NCBI GenBank assembly: GCA_016204975.1
Contig: JACQJP010000017.1
Span: 1 to 55,145 of the forward strand
DNA length: 55,145 nt
Origin: Elusimicrobiota bacterium
GTDB lineage: Bacteria > Elusimicrobiota > Elusimicrobia > JACQJP01
Reading direction: 5' to 3'
Shown here: piece after piece, positions 25,325 through 34,500 of the stretch
Position numbering within the stretch: position 1 is the first letter of the stretch
Layout: every line of letters starts with the position of its first letter
Position numbers and translations under genes: made by a program
The notes under the pieces: generated by a model
The model's input: only the letters and a program-made list of their open reading frames with translations
Databases searched by the model: none
Told to the model about the DNA's origin: nothing

Positions 25325-26231
25325 GCCGCTCCTTTTTTGCCTGCTTCCATTCCTTCTGAGCCGGGGTTTCTCGGAATCCTCTTCTTTCCGTTTGGTTCAG
25401 GAAGAGTCCGACCACCGTCTGTATCTTTGGGTTTTTCCCTCACGTGTGCGCACCCCCTTTCCGGAAAACAATCGGGTTTGGGCCAGGGTGTATCTGCCGA
25501 GGGCTACCAAAAGGGTTCCCACTGTCCTGGTGCTGCCGATTCTGGCCGCGCGCAACACCTGGGTGGAGGAGAGGTTCTGCCGTCTGTTTGCGCGGGCGGG
25601 GCTGGCCGCGGTGCTTTTGGAGTTGCCCTACCAGTTTCATCGCCGCCCGGACCCCTGGGGTTTGGGGGAGGGACGGGTGGGGGTCCATTCGGGGGCGGTT
25701 TTTCTCTCGCGCGATCCCGAGGTCCTGGCGCGCAATTTCCGGCAGGCGGTATCGGATGCGGTGCAGGCCGCGGAGAGGCTTCAGGCGTTGGATTTTGTTC
25801 AAAAAGATGCCCTGGGGGTTTTAGGAATCAGTTTGGGGGCGATGGTGGGGGCGGCGGCCTTCAAGAAGACCCCGGCCTTGCGGGCGGGGGTTTTTTTGTT
25901 GGGGGGGGCGGATTTTCCGCGCTGGGTCTACGAAAGCAAGATGACCGCTTTTCACGCGGCCCGAAGCGGCTGGACCCAGGCGCAGTTGCGCAGGATTTGG
26001 GAGGACGTGGACCCTTTGTATCTGAAGGATGTGGAGGGGGTGCGTTCGGTGCTTCTGGTCAATGCGCGGTGGGACCGCATCGTCCCTGCGAAAAATGCAC
26101 GGGCTTTAAAGAAGGCCTTTCCTTTCTCCAGGCAGGTTTGGGTGCCCTTCGGGCATTACAGCTCGGCCGTGCATCTGATTTGGCTACCGGACTATGTGTT
26201 GCGCTATTTCGAGCGGCATTTGAAGCCATAG
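25278..26231 (+). CDS. Secreted alpha/beta hydrolase
   Basis: 317 aa. A signal peptide (PLLFCLLPFLLSRGF) is followed by an alpha/beta hydrolase core related to dienelactone-hydrolase/prolyl-oligopeptidase types: strand PTVLVLPILAARNTW, nucleophile elbow GISLG (Ser about 185), Asp in VNARWDRIVP (266) and His in PFGHYSSAVH (293 or 299). So the triad is present. Substrate unknown. The start overlaps the porin gene by 47 bases, suggesting co-expression. Confidence 0.78.
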   Translation: MGTSIRVPFPRSSAFRPLLFCLLPFLLSRGFSESSSFRLVQEESDHRLYLWVFPSRVRTPFPENNRVWARVYLPRATKRVPTVLVLPILAARNTWVEERFCRLFARAGLAAVLLELPYQFHRRPDPWGLGEGRVGVHSGAVFLSRDPEVLARNFRQAVSDAVQAAERLQALDFVQKDALGVLGISLGAMVGAAAFKKTPALRAGVFLLGGADFPRWVYESKMTAFHAARSGWTQAQLRRIWEDVDPLYLKDVEGVRSVLLVNARWDRIVPAKNARALKKAFPFSRQVWVPFGHYSSAVHLIWLPDYVLRYFERHLKP

Positions 26232-26272
26232 GTCAATCATATTTTCTATAATTCCTCGACTTTTGCAAAAAC

Positions 26273-27592
26273 ATGCTTATTACTTTATTGTGGGTGTTTT
26301 TCCATGGTTTTGCCCATGGGGTGACCTTTGAGGACATCTTTCCGGGGGCCTGGGCGGCGGGGGTGGGACAGGCCTATACCGCCTTGGGGGATGATACCTT
26401 CTCCCTATTTTACAATCCGGCGGCTCTGGCGGATCGAGACCACCTGGAAGTCTCCTTTGATCTGGGACGCTCCTTTTCCCCGAGTCCGGTCACCTCTCCC
26501 CTTTCCTTGGGAGCTTGGACCTATTCCCGCCCGGTGCCCGTCCGACCGGGGGCTAATTTTTCCGCCTCGTGGATGTGGCTGCGGCAAGGTGAGGTGGCCG
26601 ATCGGGATTCCTTCCATTTTTCCTGGGCCCAACCGTTTGTGATCCCCCAGCTGCAAGGGTATCTTCAGAAACCAATCAAGGTGGGGGGGAGCTTCAAGAT
26701 TTTAAGCGTTCGCCGTCCGAGCGGATCCGATGTGGGGATCGGCTTAGATGGGGGGGTGCTCCTGGAGGCCGAGAATAATCTGCGGTTTGGTTTTTCCTTT
26801 TTGGGTTTGGACACGGGCAACCTGGGACTCCAGACTCCGTTTGTCAGTTGGGGCCTTTCTTATCCCTACCGATTCCTGAGTCTCAACGCGGATCTGAGGA
26901 TCCGCAAGGGCTTGACGGTGGTCTACCCCGGCATAGAAGCGACCCTCCTGGAGGGGCTGCTGCAACTGCGTTTCGGGAAGGGCATGCCCATTGGGGGGGT
27001 GGGTGGCGTAGCCTTTGGGTTGGGGCTCAGGATCTTGCCTTGGATTGTGGATTATGCGGTGACGCTGCCCATTGAGGGACTGCATCAAAACGGCGGATCC
27101 CACCGCATCTCCCTCGCCTATCGCTTTGGGGAGGCTCCCTTCTACACCCGCTTTGTGGGAAGGGCTTCTGAGCGGGCGGAGAGCCTCAGGAAAGAGATCT
27201 CGCAGTTGGAAAAACACAAGGAGACTTTGCAGGAGGGGATCCGGGAGGCCTCCATCAATCAGCGTTTGGCCCAGGAGGACTTTCGGCGGTTGGAACTGAG
27301 GCTGGAGGATTTAAAACTGCAAGAGAAACGGCTGTTGCGGGAGCTGGGGCGCCCGAAGCCTCCCAGCCCTCCCGCGTCAAAGTCCCTGATAATAAAAAAA
27401 GCCGTCTCCCCAAAGACTCTCCAATGGCCCAGGAGCCATCGCGTCGCTGCCGGCGAAACCTTGCGTAGCCTGGCACAGAGGTATTACGGAGACGCCAACC
27501 TCTGGGAGAAGATTTATAAGGCCAACCGCGGCTCCATTGAGCGGGGGCTGCCCCAGGTGGGTTCGGACCTAGTCATCCCCGACCCCCGGTAG
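26273..27592 (+). CDS. PorV-like beta-barrel with coiled coil and C-terminal LysM
   Basis: 439 aa. The first 300 residues look like an outer-membrane barrel of the PorV/UPF0164 type (GAWAAGVGQAYTALGDDTFSLFYNPAALA). Residues about 300-360 form a coiled coil (SLRKEISQLEKHKETLQEG). The end (about 388-438) is a LysM: RVAAGETLRSLAQRYYGDANLWEKIYKANRGSI...VIPDP. This would tie an outer-membrane protein to peptidoglycan. The combination is uncommon. No Shine-Dalgarno is evident before ATG 26273; TATAAT at 26247 is a possible -10 without a good -35. Confidence 0.7.
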   Translation: MLITLLWVFFHGFAHGVTFEDIFPGAWAAGVGQAYTALGDDTFSLFYNPAALADRDHLEVSFDLGRSFSPSPVTSPLSLGAWTYSRPVPVRPGANFSASWMWLRQGEVADRDSFHFSWAQPFVIPQLQGYLQKPIKVGGSFKILSVRRPSGSDVGIGLDGGVLLEAENNLRFGFSFLGLDTGNLGLQTPFVSWGLSYPYRFLSLNADLRIRKGLTVVYPGIEATLLEGLLQLRFGKGMPIGGVGGVAFGLGLRILPWIVDYAVTLPIEGLHQNGGSHRISLAYRFGEAPFYTRFVGRASERAESLRKEISQLEKHKETLQEGIREASINQRLAQEDFRRLELRLEDLKLQEKRLLRELGRPKPPSPPASKSLIIKKAVSPKTLQWPRSHRVAAGETLRSLAQRYYGDANLWEKIYKANRGSIERGLPQVGSDLVIPDPR

Positions 27593-27611
27593 GGGTGTCC
27601 ACAGAGCCTTA

Positions 27612-28793
27612 ATGTCTCGTATTCTTGTTGCGATTCCTCAGGAGTCCTGGCGGCAGGATCTTGCTTTGCTGCTGGAATCTTTGGGACATGAGGTTTCCTC
27701 CGTACAGGCTCGCCCGGAGATGCTGGAGCATTTGAAGGGGGAGTTTCCGGAGCTGCTTTTTATGGCGGACGGGATCGAGGAGACTCCGGCGGAATCTCTG
27801 CTCCGGGAGATTCAGGTGGCCTCCCCTTTGACGACGGTCGTGGTGTGCTTGAAGAGCCGCGACGCGACCCGGGCGGTGGAGGTGCTCAAAGCGGGGGCGT
27901 TTGAGTGCGTGGCTCCACCCTGGACTTGCGAGGGGTTGGATGTGGTAATCCGTAAGGCCGTACGGTGGAGTGGGACGGCGCTTTCCCTGGCGGAGGCTTC
28001 CCGGCGGGAGCGGGTCAGGATCTGGCTGAGGTTTCCCCGGGTGTTGATCTGCGCCGCAGTCTTGGCGCTTCTCATCTCGGCAGGCCTGATAGGTCGGCGG
28101 GCCTATTTTCCAGCCCAGCCGCCGGAGGCTCCGCATTGGGCGCTGCCCTACCGCCACCCTGCCGGGCTGGCCTGGGACGGAAAGGTTTTGTGGGTGGCGG
28201 ACTGGTTTTCTCAAGCGGTTTATCTTGGGGAGTTGCACCCCGGATTTTCGGTGAAAAAAACCTATCATTTTCCCACTTGGGTCCCGGTGACCCTGGCTTT
28301 TGTGGAAGGAACGCTTTGGAGCGCCAGCGCCTCCGGCAAGATTCAGAAACACCTCCTGGACGGCTCCTTGACGGTGGTGGAGTCTTACCCCGCCGTCGGT
28401 CCGGCCACCACCGGACTTTGCTATGATGGGTTGTATCTTTGGAGCGCCGAGGCCTCCGCGCCCCTGATCACCAAGCACCTGCTGGATTCCAAGCTGAGTG
28501 TGGTGGAGCGGTATCCCTATCCCGGCGGCAAGCCCGCCGGCCTGGTCTACGATGGAAAGAACCTTTGGTCTTTGGACGCCGTTAGCGGCCAGCTTTTGGA
28601 GCATGATATCTCTCAGCCGGACCGGGTGCTCGGCCGTTGGCCATTGGAGATTTATCAGACTGGGCAGTGGAAGGCGGCAGGTCTGGCATGGGATGGGCGG
28701 TTTTTTTGGAGTGTGGCGGAGCCTCTCGAAGAGTCCGAAAGGTCTCAGGAGACAGCTCGCATTTTTCGCCACGGCGTCTTGCGGGAGGGGTAG
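27612..28793 (+). CDS. Pseudo-receiver, membrane segment and beta-propeller protein
   Basis: 393 aa. The first 120 residues have the response-regulator fold pattern (SRILVAIPQESWRQDLALLLESLGHEV, then VLKAGAFECVAPPW), but the usual Thr/Ser and Lys are replaced (VVVCLKS, and PPW for KPF) and the phospho-Asp is shifted. A membrane helix (RVLICAAVLALLISAGLIG) follows, and then about 230 residues with repeated GLAWDGKVLWVADW, GLCYDGLYLWSAE, GLVYDGKNLWSLD, GLAWDGRFFWSV blades of a beta-propeller, presumably outside. Four or more such blades are visible. It seems a degenerate cytosolic sensor joined to a periplasmic propeller. It is followed at once by a PilZ gene, so c-di-GMP signalling is a plausible setting. 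Confidence 0.7.
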   Translation: MSRILVAIPQESWRQDLALLLESLGHEVSSVQARPEMLEHLKGEFPELLFMADGIEETPAESLLREIQVASPLTTVVVCLKSRDATRAVEVLKAGAFECVAPPWTCEGLDVVIRKAVRWSGTALSLAEASRRERVRIWLRFPRVLICAAVLALLISAGLIGRRAYFPAQPPEAPHWALPYRHPAGLAWDGKVLWVADWFSQAVYLGELHPGFSVKKTYHFPTWVPVTLAFVEGTLWSASASGKIQKHLLDGSLTVVESYPAVGPATTGLCYDGLYLWSAEASAPLITKHLLDSKLSVVERYPYPGGKPAGLVYDGKNLWSLDAVSGQLLEHDISQPDRVLGRWPLEIYQTGQWKAAGLAWDGRFFWSVAEPLEESERSQETARIFRHGVLREG

Positions 28794-29111
28794 ATGCGGC
28801 GGCGCGTGGTTCGCCTGAGTCAGTGGATTCCGCTTTTGATCACCTATCCGGAACGGGAACTTCAAGATTCCTGGGGGCATCTGTTGGATCTGAGCCTTTT
28901 CGGAGCGCGCTTTCAGACGCGAGCGCCCTTGAAGAGAGGGCAGGAGATTTTTTTGAGCTTTTCGATTGGGGAGAATTTTTTTCAAAAGATTCGCTCTAGG
29001 ACGGTGCGGGCCCGGCGCGATGCGGAAGGATATTGGCTGGCCGGGGCGGAGTTTTTGGAGCCGCCGGAAAAGAAGCGCCTGAAGGATGTCTTGGTGAGGT
29101 TGGTAGGATGA
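28794..29111 (+). CDS. PilZ-domain protein (c-di-GMP receptor type)
   Basis: 105 aa, a single PilZ domain. The N-terminal RRRVVRLSQWIPLLI corresponds to the RxxxR loop, and DLSLFGARF to the D/NxSxxG motif, the two c-di-GMP contacts. It starts directly after the stop of the propeller gene and its stop overlaps the next start (ATGA). Probably cytosolic. Confidence 0.75.
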   Translation: MRRRVVRLSQWIPLLITYPERELQDSWGHLLDLSLFGARFQTRAPLKRGQEIFLSFSIGENFFQKIRSRTVRARRDAEGYWLAGAEFLEPPEKKRLKDVLVRLVG

Positions 29112-30178
29112 AATTTACCATCTATTTGCTTTTTCCGTTTGACCTGGGGTTGGAGCTGGATTTTTCCGGCAAGGATCAAAACAAGATATTTAAGGAGCTT
29201 GCCACCCGGCAGATTCCCGATCTGACCCTGGAAGGGCAGGTCCTTTCCTCTGCGGAGGTCACCTTTCAGATCTATCGCTTTGGGGTAGGGCTCATCCAGA
29301 CGGCCTTCAGTTTGGAGGCGGATCTGGAGCGCTGCGCGCAGCTGGCGTGGAACGCCGATCGAATCCGCCTGGGAAAAAGGGATTTGGTGGGATATTGCCA
29401 ATCCATGGTGGAGGGGATTATCGAGCGGGCTAAGCCTTACGCCACCTACACTTATGACCAGCGTTTGGAGGAGTCGGAGGTCTTTCCGGTGTTTGTCCTG
29501 CAGGATTTTATCCGCAAGGACGCCGGGGGGTTTATCCGCCGGCATGAGAAGCTCCTCTACGGCATCGTGGCCAATGAGCCGGACTGGAGCCGCCTGTCTC
29601 CCTTTGTCTTAAAGCAGGATCCCTTGGAAAACTACGGCTACTATGAGTACGAGTTGATACTGATTAAGCGCTACGGGTCGGTGGTGAGTTCGGCGCAATC
29701 CAAGGAGCTGATGGAGTCCATCGCCACCAGCTACGCCCAGTACTGGAGCCTCCGCTCCTACTCCGCCTACTTAGATGGCGAGATGGAACGGACACAGAAG
29801 CTGTTGGAAGATTTGCCTCCCTTTTATAAGTTTTGGAAAGCCCCGCAGCGCTACCGGCGCTATAGCGAGGAGGCGATTGATTTTAGCCGGGATAAGCTCT
29901 CCATCGTGGATTCCTTGTATAACCGTTCCGCGCTGAGAATCGCTTCCGATTCCGATTGGTACTTTCGAAGGTTTTCGGAGACGGCGGCGAAGGTATTTCA
30001 GGTGGAGGAGATGTATCGGGAGGTGGAGCTTAAATTGGATCGAATTGAGAGCGCCTACAACTCCGCCCGGGACTACATCGCCACCAACTTCTTCATCATT
30101 TTGGATTTTATCTTTTTCTTCTGGTTGACCTGGTCCATCCTGGATACCTACCTCCTGTGGAAGATGGCCGGAAAGTAG
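29108..30178 (+). CDS. Hypothetical protein with C-terminal membrane anchor
   Basis: 356 aa from ATG 29108 (ATGA overlap with the PilZ gene; the track start at 29033 is inside that gene). A mostly helical soluble body ends in a coiled coil (EEMYREVELKLDRIESAYNSARDY) and one hydrophobic helix (FFIILDFIFFFWLTWSIL). This tail is reminiscent of RMD1/DUF155 proteins but the rest does not obviously match. Function unknown. Coupled translation with PilZ suggests a shared process. Confidence 0.6.
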   Translation: MKFTIYLLFPFDLGLELDFSGKDQNKIFKELATRQIPDLTLEGQVLSSAEVTFQIYRFGVGLIQTAFSLEADLERCAQLAWNADRIRLGKRDLVGYCQSMVEGIIERAKPYATYTYDQRLEESEVFPVFVLQDFIRKDAGGFIRRHEKLLYGIVANEPDWSRLSPFVLKQDPLENYGYYEYELILIKRYGSVVSSAQSKELMESIATSYAQYWSLRSYSAYLDGEMERTQKLLEDLPPFYKFWKAPQRYRRYSEEAIDFSRDKLSIVDSLYNRSALRIASDSDWYFRRFSETAAKVFQVEEMYREVELKLDRIESAYNSARDYIATNFFIILDFIFFFWLTWSILDTYLLWKMAGK

Positions 30179-30204
30179 GCGGCGTCCTGATGGGGCGTGA
30201 GAAA

Positions 30205-31290
30205 ATGTTAAAAAGAACTCCCTTGTATGAGTTGCAAAAGCGGGCCGGGGCCAAGTTCGTGGATTTTCACGGTTGGGAGCTGCCGCTTCATTATGGGAGC
30301 ATTCTCCAAGAGCACCATGCCGTCCGCCGAGGGGCCGGGCTGTTTGACATCTCCCACATGGGACGTTTCTGGATCCGGGGTCCGGGGGCCTTTGCGTTTC
30401 TCCAGAAAACGACCAGCAACGACTTCCGGCGGGCGCCGGTAGGACGGGCCCTCTATACGCATCTTTTAAACGAGCGGGGAGGGGTGATGGACGATGTGGT
30501 GGTGTTCTGTCTCCGGCAGGATGTGTATGGGATGGTGGTCAATGCCGGACGTCGTCAGGTGGATTGGGAGTGGCTTAGGACCCATACCGGCAAAGCCCAG
30601 ATGGAACTGGAGGACGTTTCAGAAGAGTCCGCCATGCTGGGGCTTCAGGGGCCGAGTTCTCCTAAGCTTCTGGAGGGTTTCTGCCCCTCGGCGCTGGCCC
30701 TGAAACGCTTCGGGGTCTTACAGACCCAATATGACAACCAGAGGCTTCTGGTCAGCCGCACCGGTTATACGGGGGAGGATGGGTTTGAGTGGATTGTGTC
30801 GCGTAGCGTGGCCCCTTCGCTTTGGGAGAGACTTCTGGCTTTGGGAGAGCCTGGCCGTTTGAGGCCCTGCGGCCTGGGCGCGCGGGACACCTTGAGGTTG
30901 GAGGCCGGGTATTTGCTGTATGGCGCCGACATTGACGAGGAACATACGCCTTTGGAAGCGGGTTACGATTGGGTGGTGCGTTGGGACAAGGGCTCCTTCA
31001 TCGGTCGGGAGGCTCTGGAGCGCCAGAGGGAGAACGGATTCTCTAAGAAGATACGCGGGGTGAAGCTTTTAGAAAAGGGCGTCCTGCATGCTGGCGCCTC
31101 GGTCCTGTTTCAAGGGAAGGGGGTGGGGAAGCTGACCAGCGGAAGTTTTTCGCCGAGTTTAGGCGTGGGAATCGGCATGGGATATTTGGAGGAAAAACTT
31201 CCGGCCGGCGCGCGGGTAGAGGTGGAGGTGCGGGGTAGGCGCCTGGCGGCGGAGGTGGTGCCGCTTCCCTTTTATGCTAAAGGAAAGTAA
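30205..31290 (+). CDS. gcvT: Glycine cleavage system T protein (aminomethyltransferase)
   Basis: 361 aa. Transfers the methylene group of the aminomethyl-lipoyl intermediate on GcvH to tetrahydrofolate. MLKRTPLYELQKRAGAKFVDFHGWELPLHY at the start, GLFDISHMGRF, LLNERGGVMDDVVV, TGYTGEDGFE and RDTLRLEAGYLLYG are diagnostic. Three ATGs occur (30157, 30190, 30205); the family's N-terminus matches 30205. First of four gcv genes in one operon. Confidence 0.95.
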   Translation: MLKRTPLYELQKRAGAKFVDFHGWELPLHYGSILQEHHAVRRGAGLFDISHMGRFWIRGPGAFAFLQKTTSNDFRRAPVGRALYTHLLNERGGVMDDVVVFCLRQDVYGMVVNAGRRQVDWEWLRTHTGKAQMELEDVSEESAMLGLQGPSSPKLLEGFCPSALALKRFGVLQTQYDNQRLLVSRTGYTGEDGFEWIVSRSVAPSLWERLLALGEPGRLRPCGLGARDTLRLEAGYLLYGADIDEEHTPLEAGYDWVVRWDKGSFIGREALERQRENGFSKKIRGVKLLEKGVLHAGASVLFQGKGVGKLTSGSFSPSLGVGIGMGYLEEKLPAGARVEVEVRGRRLAAEVVPLPFYAKGK

Positions 31291-31310
31291 AATAAAATCC
31301 GGAGCTTGCG

Positions 31311-31706
31311 ATGCCAAACCCTGAGCAGTGTCGGTTCGCAAAGACCCATGAGTGGATTTTTGCGCAGGGGAACCAGGCCACGGTGGGCCTCTCCGATCAT
31401 GCGCAGCGGGAGATTTCGGATGTCGTCTATGTGGAGCTTCCTGTGGTCGGGCGAAAACTCAAAGCCGGGGAGTCCTGTGCGGTGGTGGAGTCGGTCAAGG
31501 CCGCCTTTGATGTCTATGCGCCGGTTTCTGGGACGGTGACGGAGGTGAATCAGGAGCTTCACAATGATGTGTCCCGGATCAATCAGTCTCCCTATGAGAA
31601 GGGCTGGATGTTCCGGTTGGAGATGGAGGATCCTTCCCAGTGGAGTCGGCAGATGGATCATGCGGCGTACCAGGAGTTTGTGAAGAGCGCGGCGAGTTCC
31701 CACTGA
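31311..31706 (+). CDS. gcvH: Glycine cleavage system H protein
   Basis: 131 aa. Carries the lipoyl arm on Lys63 in VVESVKAAFDVYAPVSG. The N-terminal FAKTHEWI and the GLSDHAQREISDVVYVELP stretch are typical. CGGAGC precedes the ATG. Its stop overlaps gcvPA (TGATG). The lipoate transferase needed for activation lies three genes downstream. Confidence 0.97.
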   Translation: MPNPEQCRFAKTHEWIFAQGNQATVGLSDHAQREISDVVYVELPVVGRKLKAGESCAVVESVKAAFDVYAPVSGTVTEVNQELHNDVSRINQSPYEKGWMFRLEMEDPSQWSRQMDHAAYQEFVKSAASSH

Positions 31707-33040
31707 TGTTTGTTCCCACCACGGATTCAGAAAAGCGGGAGATGCTTGAAGCCATCGGGGTGGATTGCGTGGAGGAGCTTTTCCAATCTATTCCACCCTC
31801 TCTGCGCTTTCCAGGCCTGAGGGGCCTTCCGCCCCCCGCCGGTGAGCTGGAGGTTTTTCGCCATGTTCAGGCATTGGCGGAGGGGAATCGTCCTCTGCGG
31901 TGTTTCGCTGGAGCGGGGGCCTATGACCATTATATTCCCTCCGCTGTCTGGGCGTTGGCCATGCGGGGGGAATTCGCCACCGCCTACACCCCCTACCAGG
32001 CGGAGGCCAACCAGGGGGCGCTTCAGGCGCTCTATGAGTTCCAGAGCCTGGTTTGTGAGCTTTTGGGCACCGAGGTGGCCAATGCTTCTCTATACGATGG
32101 AGCCAGCGCCCTGGCGGAGGCGGTTTTGATGGCGCTGCGTCACCACCCCGAACGCCGGAAGGTGTTGTATTCCCAGGGAATTCACCCCCAGAGCCTCCAG
32201 ACCCTAAAGACCTACGCGGCCAATCTGGAGGTGGAGTGGGTTCCGCTTCCTCTGACCCCTGAGGGGACAACCGATCTTAATCAACTTCGGCAGAAGCTTT
32301 CGGAGGAGGTGGCCTGCGTCCTTCTGCAGCACCCCAATTTCTTCGGGTGCTTGGAGGAGGTGGAGGAGGTTTGCCACGCCTCTAGCGCCCAGGGGGCGCT
32401 GTCGGTTGTTTCCACCTATCCGGTGGCCTTGGGACTTCTGCGTCCTCCGGGGGAGTGTGGAGCGGACGCGGTGGTGGCGGAGGGGCAGTCTTTGGGAATT
32501 CCCCTGAGCTTCGGAGGACCGTATCTCGGACTTTTTGGGACCCGGCAGGCCCTGTTGCGCCGAATTCCTGGACGGATCTGCGGAATGACCGCGGACTTGG
32601 AAGGCAGTCGTAGCTTTGTCTTGACGTTGCAGGCCAGGGAGCAGCACATCCGTAGGGAAAGGGCGACCTCCAACATCTGCACCAATGAGGCCTTGTGCGC
32701 CTTGGCGGCCAGCATCTTTTTGGCCTTGTTGGGGCCCCAAGGGCTTCGAGAGTTGGCGGAGCTGAATTTTTACCTGGCCCATCGGCTGGCGCGTAGGCTG
32801 GAGAGGCTGCCCGGATTTAGGCTTAGGTATGCCACTCCCTTCTTCAATGAGTTTGTGCTGGATTGCCCCGTCCCTGCCGGGAAGCTCCATCGGAAGATGC
32901 GGGCCAAGGGGTATCTGGCGGGAGTCTGCTTGGACCCATGGTTTCCGAAACTCAAAAACAGCCTGCTTCTTTGCGCGACAGAGACCAGGACGGAACAGGA
33001 GCAGGAGGAGTTTTGCGCAGAGCTCAAGAGATGCCTCTAA
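31706..33040 (+). CDS. gcvPA: Glycine dehydrogenase (decarboxylating) subunit 1
   Basis: 444 aa, the N-terminal half of the split P-protein. CFAGAGAYDHYIPSAVWALAMRGEFATAYTPYQAEANQGALQALYEFQSLVCELLG and GGPYLGLFGTR are diagnostic. With GcvPB it forms the PLP enzyme that decarboxylates glycine. ATG 31706 overlaps the gcvH stop; the track start (31640) is inside gcvH. Its end overlaps gcvPB by 10 bases. Confidence 0.96.
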   Translation: MFVPTTDSEKREMLEAIGVDCVEELFQSIPPSLRFPGLRGLPPPAGELEVFRHVQALAEGNRPLRCFAGAGAYDHYIPSAVWALAMRGEFATAYTPYQAEANQGALQALYEFQSLVCELLGTEVANASLYDGASALAEAVLMALRHHPERRKVLYSQGIHPQSLQTLKTYAANLEVEWVPLPLTPEGTTDLNQLRQKLSEEVACVLLQHPNFFGCLEEVEEVCHASSAQGALSVVSTYPVALGLLRPPGECGADAVVAEGQSLGIPLSFGGPYLGLFGTRQALLRRIPGRICGMTADLEGSRSFVLTLQAREQHIRRERATSNICTNEALCALAASIFLALLGPQGLRELAELNFYLAHRLARRLERLPGFRLRYATPFFNEFVLDCPVPAGKLHRKMRAKGYLAGVCLDPWFPKLKNSLLLCATETRTEQEQEEFCAELKRCL

Positions 33041-34500
33041 GGGCGGAGCCTCTGCTGTCGGAGCGCTCGGTTCGCGGCCGGCGAGGCGTGAGGTACCCTC
33101 GGCCTGCCCGTTTGCCTGCGGATCATGAGTTGCCTGCGCACTTGCGCCGAAGGGCCCTGCGGCTTCCGGAACTCTCGGAACTGGATGTGGTTCGGCATTA
33201 CACGCGGCTTTCTCAGAAAAATTTCGGGGTGGACACCCATTTTATTCCCTTGGGTTCCTGCACCATGAAATACAATCCCAAGTTGAATGATCGTTTGAGC
33301 TTCCTGCCGGGTTTTCAGAATCTCCATCCCCTCACAACGCAGGAGGCGCTGCAGGGGATCCTGGAGCTCTTCTTTGAACTGGAGAAGTGGCTTTGCGAGC
33401 TTTGCGGCATGGATGCCTTTACCCTGCAGCCGGCTGCGGGGGCGCATGGGGAGCTGGCCGGCATTTTGATTGCCAGGGCCTACCACCGGAGCCGAAAAGA
33501 GTCGGCCAGGGTGGAGGTTTTAATTCCCGACTCCGCCCATGGAACCAACCCCGCCTCGGCAGCGCTGGGAGGGTTTACGGTCATTCCCATCCGTTCCAAC
33601 ACGCGGGGAAGGGTGGATCTGGAGGATTTTAAAAGCAAGCTGGGTCCCCGGACGGCTCTGGTGATGCTGACCGTCCCCAATACGCTGGGACTTTTTGAAG
33701 ATGAAATCCTGGAGATTGCAAGGCTCGGCCATGAGGCGGGGGCTCTGTTATATCTGGACGGCGCCAATCTGAACGCCTTGATGGGAATCCTAAAGCCCGG
33801 GGAGTTGGGTTTTGACCTGTTGCATCTCAACCTGCATAAGACCTTCTCCATTCCCCATGGGGGAGGGGGCCCGGGAGGAGGGCCTTTGGGGGTGCGTAAG
33901 TCCTTGGAAGATTTTCTGCCGATGCCCCGCGTGGTTCGGGAAAAGGGCGCCTACCGCCTGCGGGAAAATTCCAAAAAGACAATCGGAAGAATCCGCTCTT
34001 TTTTCGGCAACGTGGGGGCGTTGGTTCGGGCCTATGCCTACATCCGCTCTTTGGGAGGGACGGGGTTGCGGCAAGTCAGCGAGACGGCGGTCCTGCATGC
34101 CAACTACCTCCGGGTGAGGCTCCGCAAGGAGTTTCCGTCTTTCGTGGATGAGCCCTGCATGCATGAGTGCGTGCTCCAGGCCGTAGGGCCCTCCTGGAAC
34201 GGGGTGAAGACACAGGACGTGGCCAAGCGCCTTTTGGATTTCGGGTTTTACGCCCCCACCATCTACTTTCCGCTGATTGTTCCGGAAGCTTTGATGATCG
34301 AGCCCACCGAGACGGAGTCCAAACAGACACTGGATGAGTTTATCGAGGCGATGCGGCAGATCGCGCAGGAAGCCCAAAGCTGCCCGGAGAGGCTTCGGGC
34401 GGCTCCGCACCATACGCATGTCCGGCGGGTGGATGAGGTCCAGGCGGCCCGGAAGCCGAATCTGCGGTGGGGCAGGGGGGAGGGTGGCGGAGGCCTTTAG
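33031..34500 (+). CDS. gcvPB: Glycine dehydrogenase (decarboxylating) subunit 2
   Basis: 489 aa from ATG 33031. PLP-binding Lys in LHLNLHKTFSIPHGGGGPGGG; also FGVDTHFIPLGSCTMKYNPK and PDSAHGTNPASAALGGF. The first 30 residues are Arg-rich and less conserved; the track start at 32863 lies inside gcvPA. Length normal. The C-terminal tail (RWGRGEGGGGL) overlaps the next gene's GTG start by 17 bases. Confidence 0.96.
   Translation: MPLRAEPLLSERSVRGRRGVRYPRPARLPADHELPAHLRRRALRLPELSELDVVRHYTRLSQKNFGVDTHFIPLGSCTMKYNPKLNDRLSFLPGFQNLHPLTTQEALQGILELFFELEKWLCELCGMDAFTLQPAAGAHGELAGILIARAYHRSRKESARVEVLIPDSAHGTNPASAALGGFTVIPIRSNTRGRVDLEDFKSKLGPRTALVMLTVPNTLGLFEDEILEIARLGHEAGALLYLDGANLNALMGILKPGELGFDLLHLNLHKTFSIPHGGGGPGGGPLGVRKSLEDFLPMPRVVREKGAYRLRENSKKTIGRIRSFFGNVGALVRAYAYIRSLGGTGLRQVSETAVLHANYLRVRLRKEFPSFVDEPCMHECVLQAVGPSWNGVKTQDVAKRLLDFGFYAPTIYFPLIVPEALMIEPTETESKQTLDEFIEAMRQIAQEAQSCPERLRAAPHHTHVRRVDEVQAARKPNLRWGRGEGGGGL

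Noticed and set aside
27609-28985. 458-aa minus-strand ORF opposite the propeller gene
   Set aside because: Antisense shadow caused by high GC content; plus strand has the repeated blade motifs and operon spacing.
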